From contig NZ_CABVPP010000031.1 of the NCBI RefSeq assembly GCF_902499075.1, forward strand, positions 1 through 64,000: a stretch of DNA of 64,000 nt. Reading direction: 5' to 3'. The translations under genes and the position numbers were made by a program. The DNA is from Burkholderia pseudomultivorans. Lineage in GTDB: Bacteria > Pseudomonadota > Gammaproteobacteria > Burkholderiales > Burkholderiaceae. The first letter of the stretch is position 1. Each line of letters starts with the position of its first letter. The notes under the pieces were generated by a model, which worked only from the letters and a program-made list of their open reading frames with translations, had not been told where the DNA came from and did not search any database. Shown here piece by piece: positions 1-13,165 of the stretch.

Positions 1-648
1 GACGACGCGTCGCGCACGCGGCTCGCCGGCGTCGCCGAAGCCTGCACGGCGGCCGGCGCCGAATCCCTCGTGCTCGGCGGCGACCTCGCCGAGCCGGGCG
101 TCGCAACGGCGCTCGTCGATGCGGCCGCGACGCGCTTCGGCGGGCTCGATCATCTGGTCGCGAACGCCGGCTTCGCGGCCCGGCAGGCGTTTTCCGAACT
201 CGGCGCCGACGCGCTCGCCGCCGCCTTCGCCGCGATGCCCGGCGCGTTCGCCGCGCTCGCGGGCCGCGCACGGCCGCTGCTCGAAGCGTCGGCCGCGCCG
301 CGCATCGTCGCGGTCAGTTCGTTCGTCGCGCACCGCTACCGCGCCGACGCGCCGTTCGCGGCGACCGCCGCCGCGAAGGCCGCGCTCGAATCGCTGGTGC
401 GCACCGCCGCGGTCGAGTTCGCCGCGCGCGGCATCACCGTCAACGCGGTCGCGCCCGGCTTCACGCGCAAGGACCACGGCCCGAGCGCCGGCAACGCCGC
501 GGCCTGGACGCAGGCCGAACAGGCGACGCCGCTCGGCCGGATCGCCGAACCCGACGACGTCGCCGCGCTGATCGCGTTCCTGCTGTCGGACGCGGCGCGG
601 CAGATCACCGGCCAGGTCGTCCACGTCGACGGCGGCCTGACGCTCTGA
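1..648 (+). CDS. SDR-family oxidoreductase, 5' truncated by window edge
   Basis: The frame is open from base 1, so the N-terminal dinucleotide-binding region lies outside the window. What remains matches a short-chain dehydrogenase/reductase Rossmann protein: an LVANAG motif (the NNAG equivalent), the beta-5 serine region (VAVSS), a K-containing helix and the ITVNAVAPGF segment, ending in a typical VHVDGGLTL tail. The usual YxxxK catalytic tyrosine position (bases 364-366) reads Thr, while the Lys (376-378) is kept, so normal SDR redox catalysis is doubtful. It precedes an MFS transporter and a DadA-like dehydrogenase on the same strand with a gap of about 100 bases, so a shared role is plausible. 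The substrate cannot be inferred. Confidence 0.85.
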   Translation, partial: DDASRTRLAGVAEACTAAGAESLVLGGDLAEPGVATALVDAAATRFGGLDHLVANAGFAARQAFSELGADALAAAFAAMPGAFAALAGRARPLLEASAAPRIVAVSSFVAHRYRADAPFAATAAAKAALESLVRTAAVEFAARGITVNAVAPGFTRKDHGPSAGNAAAWTQAEQATPLGRIAEPDDVAALIAFLLSDAARQITGQVVHVDGGLTL

Positions 649-751
649 GCGCGCGCACCAACCTGCGTCGGACTTTTTGGCGCGCCCGATCCAGCCCGTA
701 GAATGTTCGTCACGCGGCAACACGAGACGAAACGAGACGGAGACGGCACGC

Positions 752-2014
752 ATGCAGGAAATCCAGTGGTTTCACGAACTGTCGCCGCGCGAGCGCAGGA
801 CGCTGTATGCCGGATTCGGCGGCTATGCGGTCGACGCGTTCGACTTCATGATCTACTCGTTCCTGATCCCGACGCTGATCGCGGCGTGGGGAATGACGAA
901 GGGCGAGGCCGGGATGATCGCGACGAGTTCGCTGATCTCGTCGGCGCTCGGCGGCTGGGCCGCGGGCATCCTCGCCGACCGCTACGGCCGCGTGCGCGTG
1001 CTGCAGTGGACGATCGCGACGTTCGCGCTGTTCACCTGCCTGTCGGGCTTCACGCATTCGTTCTGGCAGCTGCTCGCGACGCGCACGCTGCAAGGCTTCG
1101 GCTTCGGCGGCGAATGGTCGGTCGTGACGATCATGATGGCCGAGACGATCCGTTCGCCCGAGCATCGCGCGAAGGCGGTCGGCACCGTGCAGAGCAGCTG
1201 GTCGTTCGGCTGGGCCGCGGCCGCGATCCTCTACTGGGCCTTCTTCGCGCTGCTGCCGGAACAGGTCGCGTGGCGCGCGTGCTTCTGGATCGGCATCGCG
1301 CCCGCGCTGTGGATCCTGTACATCCGCCGCAACGTCAGCGATCCCGACATCTACACGGCCACGCGCCGCGCGCGCGACGCAGACCATGTGTCGGGCCATT
1401 TCCTCGAGATCTTCTCGCCGCCGCACCTGCGCGCGACGCTGTTCGGCAGTGCGCTGTGCACGGGCATGCTCGGCGGCTACTACGCGATCACGACCTGGCT
1501 GCCCACCTATCTGAAAACCGTCCGCCACCTGTCGGTGTTCAACACCAGCGGCTATCTGGTCGTGCTGATCGTCGGCTCGTTCGTCGGCTACGTGGTCGGC
1601 GCGATCCTGTCGGACCGGCTCGGCCGCCGCGCGTCGTTCATCCTGTTCGCGATCGGCTCGTTCTCGCTCGGCATGGCCTATACGATGCTGCCGATCACCG
1701 ACACCGCGATGCTGATGCTCGGCTTCCCGCTCGGCATCGTCGTGCAGGGCATCTTCGCGGGCGTCGGCGCGTACCTGTCCGAGCTGTATCCGGGCGCGAT
1801 CCGCGGCTCGGGCCAGGGCTTCTGCTACAACCTCGGCCGCGGGCTCGGGTCGTTCTTCCCGATCCTCGTCGGCACGCTGTCGCAGTCGATGTCGCTCGTG
1901 AAGGCGATCGGCCTCGTCGCGGGCGGCGGCTACCTGCTCGTGATCGTCGCCGCGCTCGTGCTGCCGGAAACGCGCGGCAAATCGCTCGCCGACGATCCGG
2001 CCGTCGCGCCTTGA
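752..2014 (+). CDS. MFS transporter, aromatic-acid/sialic-acid-like family
   Basis: A 420-residue inner-membrane protein with about 12 hydrophobic segments. The loop between TM2 and TM3 carries the MFS signature GILADRYGRVRVL, and a second GAILSDRLGRR copy sits at the start of the second half. The N-terminal YAVDAFDFMIYSF segment resembles the proton symporters for organic acids and sialic acid (NanT, ShiA, AAHS-type). The ATG at 752 is chosen because it follows a GGAG-rich stretch and starts the conserved part; an upstream in-frame start exists at 677 but adds unconserved sequence. The stop lies 25 bases before the DadA-like gene, suggesting co-transcription and uptake of that enzyme's substrate. 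The substrate is not identifiable. Confidence 0.88.
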   Translation: MQEIQWFHELSPRERRTLYAGFGGYAVDAFDFMIYSFLIPTLIAAWGMTKGEAGMIATSSLISSALGGWAAGILADRYGRVRVLQWTIATFALFTCLSGFTHSFWQLLATRTLQGFGFGGEWSVVTIMMAETIRSPEHRAKAVGTVQSSWSFGWAAAAILYWAFFALLPEQVAWRACFWIGIAPALWILYIRRNVSDPDIYTATRRARDADHVSGHFLEIFSPPHLRATLFGSALCTGMLGGYYAITTWLPTYLKTVRHLSVFNTSGYLVVLIVGSFVGYVVGAILSDRLGRRASFILFAIGSFSLGMAYTMLPITDTAMLMLGFPLGIVVQGIFAGVGAYLSELYPGAIRGSGQGFCYNLGRGLGSFFPILVGTLSQSMSLVKAIGLVAGGGYLLVIVAALVLPETRGKSLADDPAVAP

Positions 2015-2039
2015 GCGCCTCTTTCGTTCCGGAACACGC

Positions 2040-3332
2040 ATGCACGTGATCGTTCTCGGCGCCGGCGTGATCGGCGTCGCCACCGCCTGGCACCTGCGCG
2101 AAGCGGGCTGCGACGTGACCGTCGTCGAACGCGAGGCCGACGTCGCGCAGGCGACGAGCCTCGGCAACGCGGGCGTGATCGCGCCCGGCTACGTGACGCC
2201 GTGGGCGGCGCCCGGGATGCCCGGCAAGATCCTCAAGTACCTGTTCAAGCCGGCGTCGCCGCTGATCTTCCGGCCCACGCTCGATCGCGCGCAGTGGCGC
2301 TGGATCGCGCGCTGGCTGCGCGAATGCGAGTTCGAGCGGTTTCGCGTGAACAAGCAGCGGATGCAGCGCATCGCGTATTACAGCCGCGCGTGCCTGCACG
2401 CGTTTCGCGACCGGCATCCGTTCGACTACGGCGCGAGCCGCGGCTATCTGCAGCTGCTGCGCGGCGCCTTCGACGTCGAGATGGCGCAGCCCGCGCTGAA
2501 GGTGCTGCGCGATGCCGGGATCGCGTTTCGCGAACTCGACGCGGCCGGCTGCACGGCCATCGAGCCGGGGCTGCGCTGGGCGCGGCAGGCGCCCGTCGGC
2601 GGCATCTACCTGCCCGACGACGAGGCCGGCGACTGCGCACGCTTCACGCGCGAACTGCGCGCGCTGTGCGAGGCGAACGGCGTGACGTTCCGCCTGCGCA
2701 CGGAACTCCGTGCGCTCGACGTCGCGGCCGGCAGGGTGCGCGGCGTGCGGATCGCGGCGCGCGACCTGCCCGACGACGGCCATCGCACGAGCGACGACGC
2801 GCCGCTTGCCGCCGATGCAGTCGTGGTCGCGCTCGGCGTCGACAGCGCGCGGCTGCTGCGGCCGTATGGCATCGACGTGCCGCTCTATCCGGTGAAGGGC
2901 TACTCGGCGACGCTCGCGGTCGCCGACGACGAAAAGGCGCCGCGCGCCGCGCTGATGGACGAATCGCTGAAGACGGCGATCACGCGCTTCGGCCCGACGC
3001 TGCGCGTCGCCGGCACGGCGGAACTCGGCAGCCGGCACGCGGCGCTGCGGCAACAGGCGCTCGACACGCTGATGAAGGTGCTCGACGACTGGTTTCCGCA
3101 AGCGGCCGATCGTGCGTCGGCGCGCTTCTGGGTCGGGCGCCGGCCGATGACGCCCGACGGGCCGCCGCTGCTCGGCGCGAGCGGGATCGACGGACTCTGG
3201 CTCAACGTCGGCCACGGCTCGACCGGCTGGGCGATGTCGATGGGATCGGGGAAGGTGCTGGCGGATCTCGTCACGGGACGCACGCCGGAAATCGACCTGT
3301 CGGGACTGACGCTCGCGCGCTACGGCCGCTAG
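2040..3332 (+). CDS. DadA-like FAD-dependent D-amino acid dehydrogenase
   Basis: A 430-residue DAO/DadA-family flavoprotein. The N-terminus carries the FAD dinucleotide-binding motif GAGVIG (residues 7-12), followed by an Asn-Ala-Gly-rich block and APGYVTPWAAPGMPG, which is diagnostic of DadA. Members oxidatively deaminate D-amino acids, or sometimes proline-type imino acids, and pass electrons to the respiratory chain at the membrane. The C-terminal GLWLNVGHGSTGWAMSMGSGK block is the second FAD-contacting region. Burkholderia also has a canonical catabolic dadA, and this one looks like a paralogue tied to the upstream transporter. Its stop codon overlaps the stop of the convergent thpR in a shared CTAG. 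Substrate specificity is unknown. Confidence 0.88.
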   Translation: MHVIVLGAGVIGVATAWHLREAGCDVTVVEREADVAQATSLGNAGVIAPGYVTPWAAPGMPGKILKYLFKPASPLIFRPTLDRAQWRWIARWLRECEFERFRVNKQRMQRIAYYSRACLHAFRDRHPFDYGASRGYLQLLRGAFDVEMAQPALKVLRDAGIAFRELDAAGCTAIEPGLRWARQAPVGGIYLPDDEAGDCARFTRELRALCEANGVTFRLRTELRALDVAAGRVRGVRIAARDLPDDGHRTSDDAPLAADAVVVALGVDSARLLRPYGIDVPLYPVKGYSATLAVADDEKAPRAALMDESLKTAITRFGPTLRVAGTAELGSRHAALRQQALDTLMKVLDDWFPQAADRASARFWVGRRPMTPDGPPLLGASGIDGLWLNVGHGSTGWAMSMGSGKVLADLVTGRTPEIDLSGLTLARYGR

Positions 3333-3901
3333 CCTACCGTGCCGACAGCGCCGTCCGCACTGGCAATCGGCGCCGACACGATCGGCCGGTGCGACACGCC
3401 GTCATTCGACAGCCGGCTTTCGAACAGCGTCAGCGCGTCGAAGCGCAGCGCGACCGGCCGGCCGGTCGCGCCGCCGTGCGCGGGCTGCCCGTGCGCGTCG
3501 CGCGGCAGCCGCGCAAGCGTCACGTGCGGCCGAAACGGCCGGCGGTCGGCCGCGATGCCGAGCGCATCCAGCGTCGCCGCCAACCCGGCCTGCAGCGCCG
3601 CGCACGCCGGCTCCGGCGCCAGTTCCGCGACGATCAGCCGGGCGCGCGGCAGGCTCGGCCACCACGCGATCCGCTCGACCGGCTGCGGCGGCAGCGCATG
3701 CGCGGCCGCCAGCTTCGGCAGCCGTGCGGCCAGCGCGTCGCAGCATTCGCGCTCGATCGCGCCGATGAACGCGAGCGTCACATGCAGCTGCGAGGGCAGC
3801 GTGCGGCGTGCGCCGCGCGTGACCGGCAACGCGTACAGCGCGTCGCGCGACGCCGCATCGGGCATCAGCGCGACGAACACGCGCAGCCGCTCGCCGTTCA
3901 C
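3329..3901 (-). CDS. thpR: RNA 2',3'-cyclic phosphodiesterase
   Basis: A 190-residue 2H-phosphoesterase (LigT/ThpR). Two HVTL motifs, one about 40 residues in and one at about residue 130, supply the two catalytic histidines of the HxTx fold. Proteins of this family open 2',3'-cyclic phosphates on RNA to 2'-phosphates. The start chosen is the GTG at 3901, which overlaps the alsT-type stop as GTGA, giving the usual family length and the start VNGERLRVFVAL. The gene is therefore translationally coupled to the symporter gene upstream. No functional link between the two is obvious. Confidence 0.85.
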   Translation of the reverse strand: MNGERLRVFVALMPDAASRDALYALPVTRGARRTLPSQLHVTLAFIGAIERECCDALAARLPKLAAAHALPPQPVERIAWWPSLPRARLIVAELAPEPACAALQAGLAATLDALGIAADRRPFRPHVTLARLPRDAHGQPAHGGATGRPVALRFDALTLFESRLSNDGVSHRPIVSAPIASADGAVGTVG

Positions 3902-5385
3902 GATTCGCGCACCGCCACGCGCGGCTCGCTCACCGCCTCGGCCGCCGCACGCTGCGGCAGCGGGCCGTGCTCGCCCCATACGTCGGCCGGCAGCACGCGC
4001 GCGAGTTCGGGAATCGTGTTGCGCGTGAACACCGGATCGGCGACGCCTTCCGCACGCTGGCGGCGATAGTCGCGCCACGCGGCATGCGCGTACTTGCCGA
4101 GCGCGACGATCGCGATCAGGTTGACGATCGCCATCAGACCCATGCTCGTGTCGGCCATCGCCCATACCAGCGGCAGCTGCCCGACGCTGCCGAACATCAC
4201 CATGCCGAGCACCGCGACGCGGAACAGCGGCAGCACGCCGCGCCGCTTCGTGATGAAGTCGACGTTGCCTTCCGCATACGCGTAGTTGCCGATCACCGAC
4301 GAGAACGCGAGGAAGAAGATCGCGACGGCCATGTAGATGCCGCCCCAGTCGCCGACGTGGCTCGAAATCGCGCGCTGCGTGAGCGCCGCGCCTTCCATGC
4401 CGGTGCCGAGTTCGTACTGGCCCGACAGCAGGATCACGAACGCGGTCGCGCTGCAGATCACGATCGTGTCGACGAACACGCCGAGCATCTGGATCAGCCC
4501 CTGCGTGACCGGATGCCGCGTGCTCGCGGTCGCGGCCGCGTTCGGTGCGCTGCCCATACCGGCCTCGTTCGAGAACAGCCCGCGCTTCACGCCGATCGCG
4601 ATCGCCTGGCTGACCGCATAGCCGGTCACGCCGCCCGCCGCCTGCCCGACGCCGAACGCGCTCTTCACGATCAGCTCGACCACGTCCGGCACCAGCGCGA
4701 TATGCGTCGCGACCGCGTAGACCGCCAGCGCGAGGTAGCCGATCGCCATCACCGGCACGATCACCTGCGCGACCGACGCGATGCGGCGGATCCCGCCGAA
4801 GATGATCGGCGCGGTCAGCAGCACGAGGCCGATGCCGACCGTCTCGCGGCGCCAGCCGAACGACGTGTTGAACGCGTCGGCGATCGCATTGGCCTGCACC
4901 GCGTTGAACACGAAGCCGAACGCGAGGATCAGCGACAGCGAGAACAGCACGCCGAAGCCGCGCGAGCGCAGGCCCGTCTGGATGTAGTACGCGGGGCCGC
5001 CGCGATATGAGCCGTCCCGATGCGACACCTTGAAGATCTGCGCGAGCGTCGCCTCGACGAACGCGGACGACATCCCGACCAGCGCCGTCATCCACATCCA
5101 GAAGATCGCGCCCGGGCCGCCGACCGTCAGCGCGACCGCGACGCCCGCGATGTTGCCGGTGCCGACGCGGCTCGCCAGCCCCGTCGCGAATGCCTGGAAC
5201 GACGAGATGCTGCCCGGCTCGCCCTTGCTGCCGACCAGCTTCATGCTGAGCAGCAGCGCCTTCAGCTGGATCATCCGGAACCGCAGCGTGAACCACGCGC
5301 CCACGCCGAGCAGCAGCGCGATCAGCACGTAGTTCCACAACACGCCGTTGACGGCGTCGATCAGCCCATGCACGAGTGCTTCCAT
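3898..5385 (-). CDS. Sodium:alanine/glycine symporter, AGCS family
   Basis: A 495-residue multi-spanning inner-membrane protein of the alanine-or-glycine:cation symporter family. Family hallmarks are seen in order: the N-terminal LWNYVLIALLLGVGAWFTLR helix, RVGTGNIAGVA (the Na+-binding region), the GPGAIFWMWMTAL segment, and KRGLFSNEAGMGSAPNAAA in the middle. It imports small neutral amino acids driven by Na+. An AAGGA Shine-Dalgarno-like stretch lies ahead of the ATG at 5385. The gene is followed by thpR through a 4-base overlap. Alanine versus glycine specificity cannot be told from the sequence. Confidence 0.9.
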   Translation of the reverse strand: MEALVHGLIDAVNGVLWNYVLIALLLGVGAWFTLRFRMIQLKALLLSMKLVGSKGEPGSISSFQAFATGLASRVGTGNIAGVAVALTVGGPGAIFWMWMTALVGMSSAFVEATLAQIFKVSHRDGSYRGGPAYYIQTGLRSRGFGVLFSLSLILAFGFVFNAVQANAIADAFNTSFGWRRETVGIGLVLLTAPIIFGGIRRIASVAQVIVPVMAIGYLALAVYAVATHIALVPDVVELIVKSAFGVGQAAGGVTGYAVSQAIAIGVKRGLFSNEAGMGSAPNAAATASTRHPVTQGLIQMLGVFVDTIVICSATAFVILLSGQYELGTGMEGAALTQRAISSHVGDWGGIYMAVAIFFLAFSSVIGNYAYAEGNVDFITKRRGVLPLFRVAVLGMVMFGSVGQLPLVWAMADTSMGLMAIVNLIAIVALGKYAHAAWRDYRRQRAEGVADPVFTRNTIPELARVLPADVWGEHGPLPQRAAAEAVSEPRVAVRES

Positions 5386-5713
5386 CCAGTGTCCTTACAA
5401 ATAGGGTCAGTAACATGCGACGGCCGCGCGAGCGGCCCGAGGGGCGACATGATATGACAGTTTGCGAGGATCATTACAAAACGAAAGAATTCGGGATCGC
5501 GAAAAATAGCGGTCGAATGTAGTCAGGTTAGGCGACGCTTCGCGAAAATGCGGCGCCCCGTGCGTCGGGACACGACACGGGCGGCGGCGCGGCGTGCTTG
5601 CCGGCACCCAGGAAACGTGGAACAGAAACCGCATGCACGCAGGCGCGCGCAGCCGAAAAAAAGCCGGGCGCCCTCTCGGACGCCCGGCTTTCCTCGAAAC
5701 CCGCTCGCGATGC
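5386..5713. other. Intergenic region between the symporter gene and gltD
   Basis: A gene-poor 328-base stretch. The part next to the symporter (read on the minus strand) is its 5' leader and contains a GC-rich hairpin, GGCCGC with a 4-base loop and GCGGCC, at 5422-5437. The AT-richer part around 5470-5515 probably holds the symporter promoter, but no convincing -35/-10 pair stands out. The far end holds the gltD terminator. I looked for a glycine-riboswitch-like aptamer, common before AGCS symporters, and did not recognise one. Short open frames here do not look coding. Confidence 0.5.
5662..5689 (-). terminator. Rho-independent terminator of gltBD
   Basis: AGCCGGGCG pairs with CGCCCGGCT around a 10-base loop. 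On the minus strand the stem is followed by a run of seven T residues (5661-5655). It lies about 25 bases past the gltD stop codon and would end the gltBD transcript. Confidence 0.85.
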
Positions 5714-7180
5714 TCAGCGCGGCAGTTCCGAATGCCCCATCAGGTACGCATCGACCGAACGCGCGCACTGGCGGCCTTCGCGGATCGCCCACACGACCAG
5801 CGACTGGCCGCGGCGCATGTCGCCGGCCGCGAACACCTTGTCGACCGACGTGTAGTACGCGCGATCGCCTTCGGTCGCCGCGCGCGCGTTGCCGCGCGCA
5901 TCCTTCGCGACGCCGAACGCGTCGAGCACCGGCGCGGCCGGCTGCGTGAAACCCATCGCGAGCAGCACGAGATCGGCCTTCATCTCGAATTCCGAGCCCG
6001 GCACTTCCTGCATCTTGCCGTCCTTCCACTCGACGCGCACCGCGATCAGCTTCTCGACCTTGCCGTTCTTGCCTTCGAAGCGCTTGGTCGCGACCGCCCA
6101 GTCGCGCTCGCAGCCTTCCTCGTGCGACGACGACGTGCGCAGCTTGATCGGCCAGTACGGCCATACGAGCGGCTTGTTTTCCTCTTCCGGCGGCTGCGGC
6201 AGCAGCTCGAACTGCGTGACGGCCTTCGCGCCGTGACGGTTCGACGTGCCGACGCAGTCCGAACCCGTATCGCCGCCGCCGATCACGACGACGTGCTTGC
6301 CCTTCGCGAGCAGCTGGTCGACGAGCTTGTCGCCCGCGTTCACGCGGTTCTGCTGCGGCAGGAAGTCCATCGCGAAATGGATGCCGGCGAGCTCGCGGCC
6401 CGGCACCGGCAGGTCGCGCGGCGTTTCCGAACCGCCGGCGATCACGACCGCGTCGAATTCCTCCTTCAGCGTGTCCGGCGAAATGGTTTCCTTCGCGAGG
6501 CTGCCGATCGACTCGGGCAGCGGATCCTTGCCGATGAACACGCTGGTGCGGAACGTCACGCCTTCCGCTTCCATCTGGCGCATGCGGCGGTCGATCAGCC
6601 ACTTCTCGAGCTTGAAGTCGGGAATCCCGTAGCGCAGCAGGCCGCCGACGCGATCGTTCTTCTCGAACACCGTCACGTCGTGACCGGCACGCGCGAGCTG
6701 CTGCGCGGCGGCGAGGCCCGCGGGGCCCGAACCGACGACGGCGACCTTCTTGCCCGTCTTGTGCTCGGCCGGCAGCGGCTTCACCCAGCCTTCCGCCCAG
6801 GCCTTGTCGATGATCGCGTGCTCGATCGACTTGATGCCGACCGGATCGTCGTTGATCCCGAGCGTGCAGGCGGCCTCGCACGGCGCCGGGCAGATGCGGC
6901 CCGTGAACTCGGGGAAATTGTTGGTCGAGTGCAGGACTTCGATCGCCTGCTGCCAGTCCTGGCGGTAAACGAGATCGTTGAAGTCCGGGATGATGTTGTT
7001 GACCGGACAGCCGTTGTTGCAGAACGGGATGCCGCAGTCCATGCAGCGCGCGCCCTGGATCTTCGCGTCCGCGTCGGTCAGCGCCGCGACGAATTCCTTG
7101 TAGTGCTTCACGCGCGTGAGCGGTGCTTCGTACGCCTCGTGGCGGCGTTCGAACTCCAGAAAACCGGTTGCCTTGCCCAT
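5714..7180 (-). CDS. gltD: Glutamate synthase [NADPH] small subunit
   Basis: A 488-residue FAD/iron-sulfur flavoprotein. The N-terminal ferredoxin-like domain has cysteines at about 46, 49, 54 and 58 ([14 protein letters not shown]) and a second CPAPCEAAC group that together ligate two 4Fe-4S clusters. The [17 protein letters not shown] motif binds FAD, and [11 protein letters not shown] binds NADPH. The subunit feeds electrons from NADPH to GltB, which makes two glutamates from glutamine and 2-oxoglutarate, the GS-GOGAT route of ammonium assimilation. It lies 85 bases downstream of gltB on the same strand, in the usual gltBD operon, and is followed by a strong terminator. Confidence 0.97.
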   Translation of the reverse strand: MGKATGFLEFERRHEAYEAPLTRVKHYKEFVAALTDADAKIQGARCMDCGIPFCNNGCPVNNIIPDFNDLVYRQDWQQAIEVLHSTNNFPEFTGRICPAPCEAACTLGINDDPVGIKSIEHAIIDKAWAEGWVKPLPAEHKTGKKVAVVGSGPAGLAAAQQLARAGHDVTVFEKNDRVGGLLRYGIPDFKLEKWLIDRRMRQMEAEGVTFRTSVFIGKDPLPESIGSLAKETISPDTLKEEFDAVVIAGGSETPRDLPVPGRELAGIHFAMDFLPQQNRVNAGDKLVDQLLAKGKHVVVIGGGDTGSDCVGTSNRHGAKAVTQFELLPQPPEEENKPLVWPYWPIKLRTSSSHEEGCERDWAVATKRFEGKNGKVEKLIAVRVEWKDGKMQEVPGSEFEMKADLVLLAMGFTQPAAPVLDAFGVAKDARGNARAATEGDRAYYTSVDKVFAAGDMRRGQSLVVWAIREGRQCARSVDAYLMGHSELPR

Positions 7181-7265
7181 AAGGTGCTCTTCTGTTCGGT
7201 GTATCGGGTGGGGGAGCCGCGCGCGGCGTTCATGCGCGCGCGGCCTTCGCTATGTCGTTCGTCGC

Positions 7266-11969
<4,704 letters not shown>

Positions 11970-12099
11970 GGGGACACCGTCGTAAAGGGGCCTCGAGGGC
12001 CGTTGAACCGTTTTCTTGTTGCCGCCGATCCCGCTCCCGGCGGGAGACGGCGCGGCCGACAGTGGTTGGGCAAGCTGCGCCCGGGCCACCGGAATTCGG

Positions 12100-12129
12100 A
12101 ATATACGCGACGAATCAAAGGAATAGCAA
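12100..12129 (-). promoter_or_regulatory. Putative sigma-70 promoter of gltB
   Basis: On the minus strand TTGCTA (12129-12124) and TATATT (12105-12100) are separated by 18 bases, a good vegetative promoter match. The transcript would start near 12093, leaving a leader of about 125 bases before gltB that contains a small TCCCGC/GCGGGA hairpin. Paired repeats lie just upstream at 12150-12208. Confidence 0.55.
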
Positions 12130-12156
12130 CAAAAACCGCTTGATCGAACCCCAATT

Positions 12157-12208
12157 AAAACGATGCGTCGTTCTGGTGTCATTTTATTGGGGCCGCATCG
12201 TTTTGGTG
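12157..12208. repeat. Overlapping inverted and direct repeats upstream of the gltB promoter
   Basis: A perfect 11-base inverted repeat, AAAACGATGCG (12157-12167) and CGCATCGTTTT (12194-12204), is interleaved with a 14-base direct repeat, GCGTCGTTCTGGTG (12165-12178) and GCATCGTTTTGGTG (12195-12208). The direct copies start exactly 30 bases apart, about three helical turns. An imperfect CCCCAATTAAAA/TTTTATTGGGG pair is nested in the same place. The block sits about 70-115 bases upstream of the predicted gltB start site, where activator or repressor sites are expected, and beside a RAYT gene, so a REP-element remnant is the alternative. Confidence 0.6.
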
Positions 12209-12217
12209 CAAAAAGAA

Positions 12218-12236
12218 GCGGCGCCCGCAGCGCCGC
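12218..12236 (-). terminator. Likely terminator downstream of the RAYT-like gene
   Basis: GCGGCGC pairs with GCGCCGC around a 5-base loop. On the minus strand the stem is followed by CTTCTTTTTG. It lies about 20 bases past the stop of the RAYT-like gene and would separate that transcript from gltB. Confidence 0.65.
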
Positions 12237-12258
12237 CTCCTGGACCGCCTGTCCCGCG

Positions 12259-12972
12259 TTACTGCTGGACCGGCGGCGTGTTCTCGCGCACCTTTCTGGG
12301 GCGCCCGCGCGGCAGCGGCGATACGCGCCGGTTCGCGGTGCGCGCCGCCCACTCGCGATAGTTTTCGCCGCCGAGCACCCAGCCCTTCAGCGTCGCCTGC
12401 TGCAGCTGGTCGGCCTGCCGCTCGTCGAGCGGCTGCTCGCACAGCTCCTTGTACGCGCGCTGACGCTCGAACGGCGTATTGCCGAGCGCCCAGTAGAGCG
12501 GATGGTCGGTGATCAGGCTGTCGACGGTGAGGCCGATGTGGTGCCGATAGCTCGACCAGCGATACGCGTCGGGCGTCGCGACGAGTTGCGCGCGCACCGG
12601 GCTCAGCTCGACCACGCGGCTCGCGAGCAGGAAATAGCGCTCGCCCTCGATCACGGTCGCCCGATAGCGGCCTTCCCACAGGGTGCCGCGCCGCGAATAG
12701 CGGCGGTTGAAATGCGCGACGTAGCGGCGACCGACCGCCTGCATCGCCTTCGGCAGGCTCGCCTCGTCGCTCGGCGTGACGAGCAGCTGCACCTGACGCG
12801 GCAGCAGCACGTAAGCGTGCACCGAAAGATGGTGATCGCGCGCGGCGGCCTTCAGGCAGTCGATGAAGAGTTCGTAGTCCTGGTCGTCAACGAACGCGGG
12901 TTGCTGATCCAGGCCGCGCAGTATCACGTGCTGCGGCTGGTCGGGAACGTAGAGTCGTGCTAACCGTGCCAT
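12259..12972 (-). CDS. RAYT/Y1-family transposase-like protein with lost catalytic residues
   Basis: A 237-residue protein whose whole length follows the REP-associated tyrosine transposase (Y1, IS200-like) pattern: N-terminal [46 protein letters not shown] and YRWSSYRHH. The family's metal-binding HUH motif (NHVH) is here RQVQ (Gln60-Val61-Gln62). The catalytic tyrosine helix, usually YRYIELNPVRA, is [11 protein letters not shown] (Ser118, Val120). Cleavage chemistry should therefore be absent. A basic RGRPRK tail near residues 222-227 could bind AT-rich DNA, a tail also common in active family members. The reading frame is intact, so it is more likely a domesticated DNA-binding protein than a decaying element. 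Confidence 0.88.
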   Translation of the reverse strand: MARLARLYVPDQPQHVILRGLDQQPAFVDDQDYELFIDCLKAAARDHHLSVHAYVLLPRQVQLLVTPSDEASLPKAMQAVGRRYVAHFNRRYSRRGTLWEGRYRATVIEGERYFLLASRVVELSPVRAQLVATPDAYRWSSYRHHIGLTVDSLITDHPLYWALGNTPFERQRAYKELCEQPLDERQADQLQQATLKGWVLGGENYREWAARTANRRVSPLPRGRPRKVRENTPPVQQ

Positions 12973-13107
12973 GCTGAATGTCCGTTTGAACGCGTTAGGA
13001 AATACCCGGGGGTCCGAAAGTGCGCACCTGCGTAGAATGCCCGTCCTGGCAGGGCGCGGAAGCGTACGGTCGTACTAATCCTAGGGTGAAAACTCTAACT
13101 TCCGAGC

Positions 13108-13137
13108 TTGTTTGGTTTTAAACGCAGTCGTCATAAT
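13108..13137 (+). promoter_or_regulatory. Putative promoter of the ompW-like gene
   Basis: TTGTTT (13108-13113) and CATAAT (13132-13137) are separated by 18 bases, followed by a short leader and a strong GGAGGAG ribosome binding site at about 13155-13161, ahead of the ATG at 13166. The match is moderate and no regulator site is evident. Confidence 0.4.
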
Positions 13138-13165
13138 GAGCACGCCTTAGATCGGAGGAGACACA

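Noticed and set aside
5386-5713. Glycine riboswitch ahead of the AGCS symporter gene
   Set aside because: Such riboswitches are known before this family, but I could not recognise the paired aptamer core in the leader.
12259-12972. Active insertion sequence
   Set aside because: No flanking terminal repeats or target duplication seen and the catalytic residues are replaced, so a mobile element is not called.
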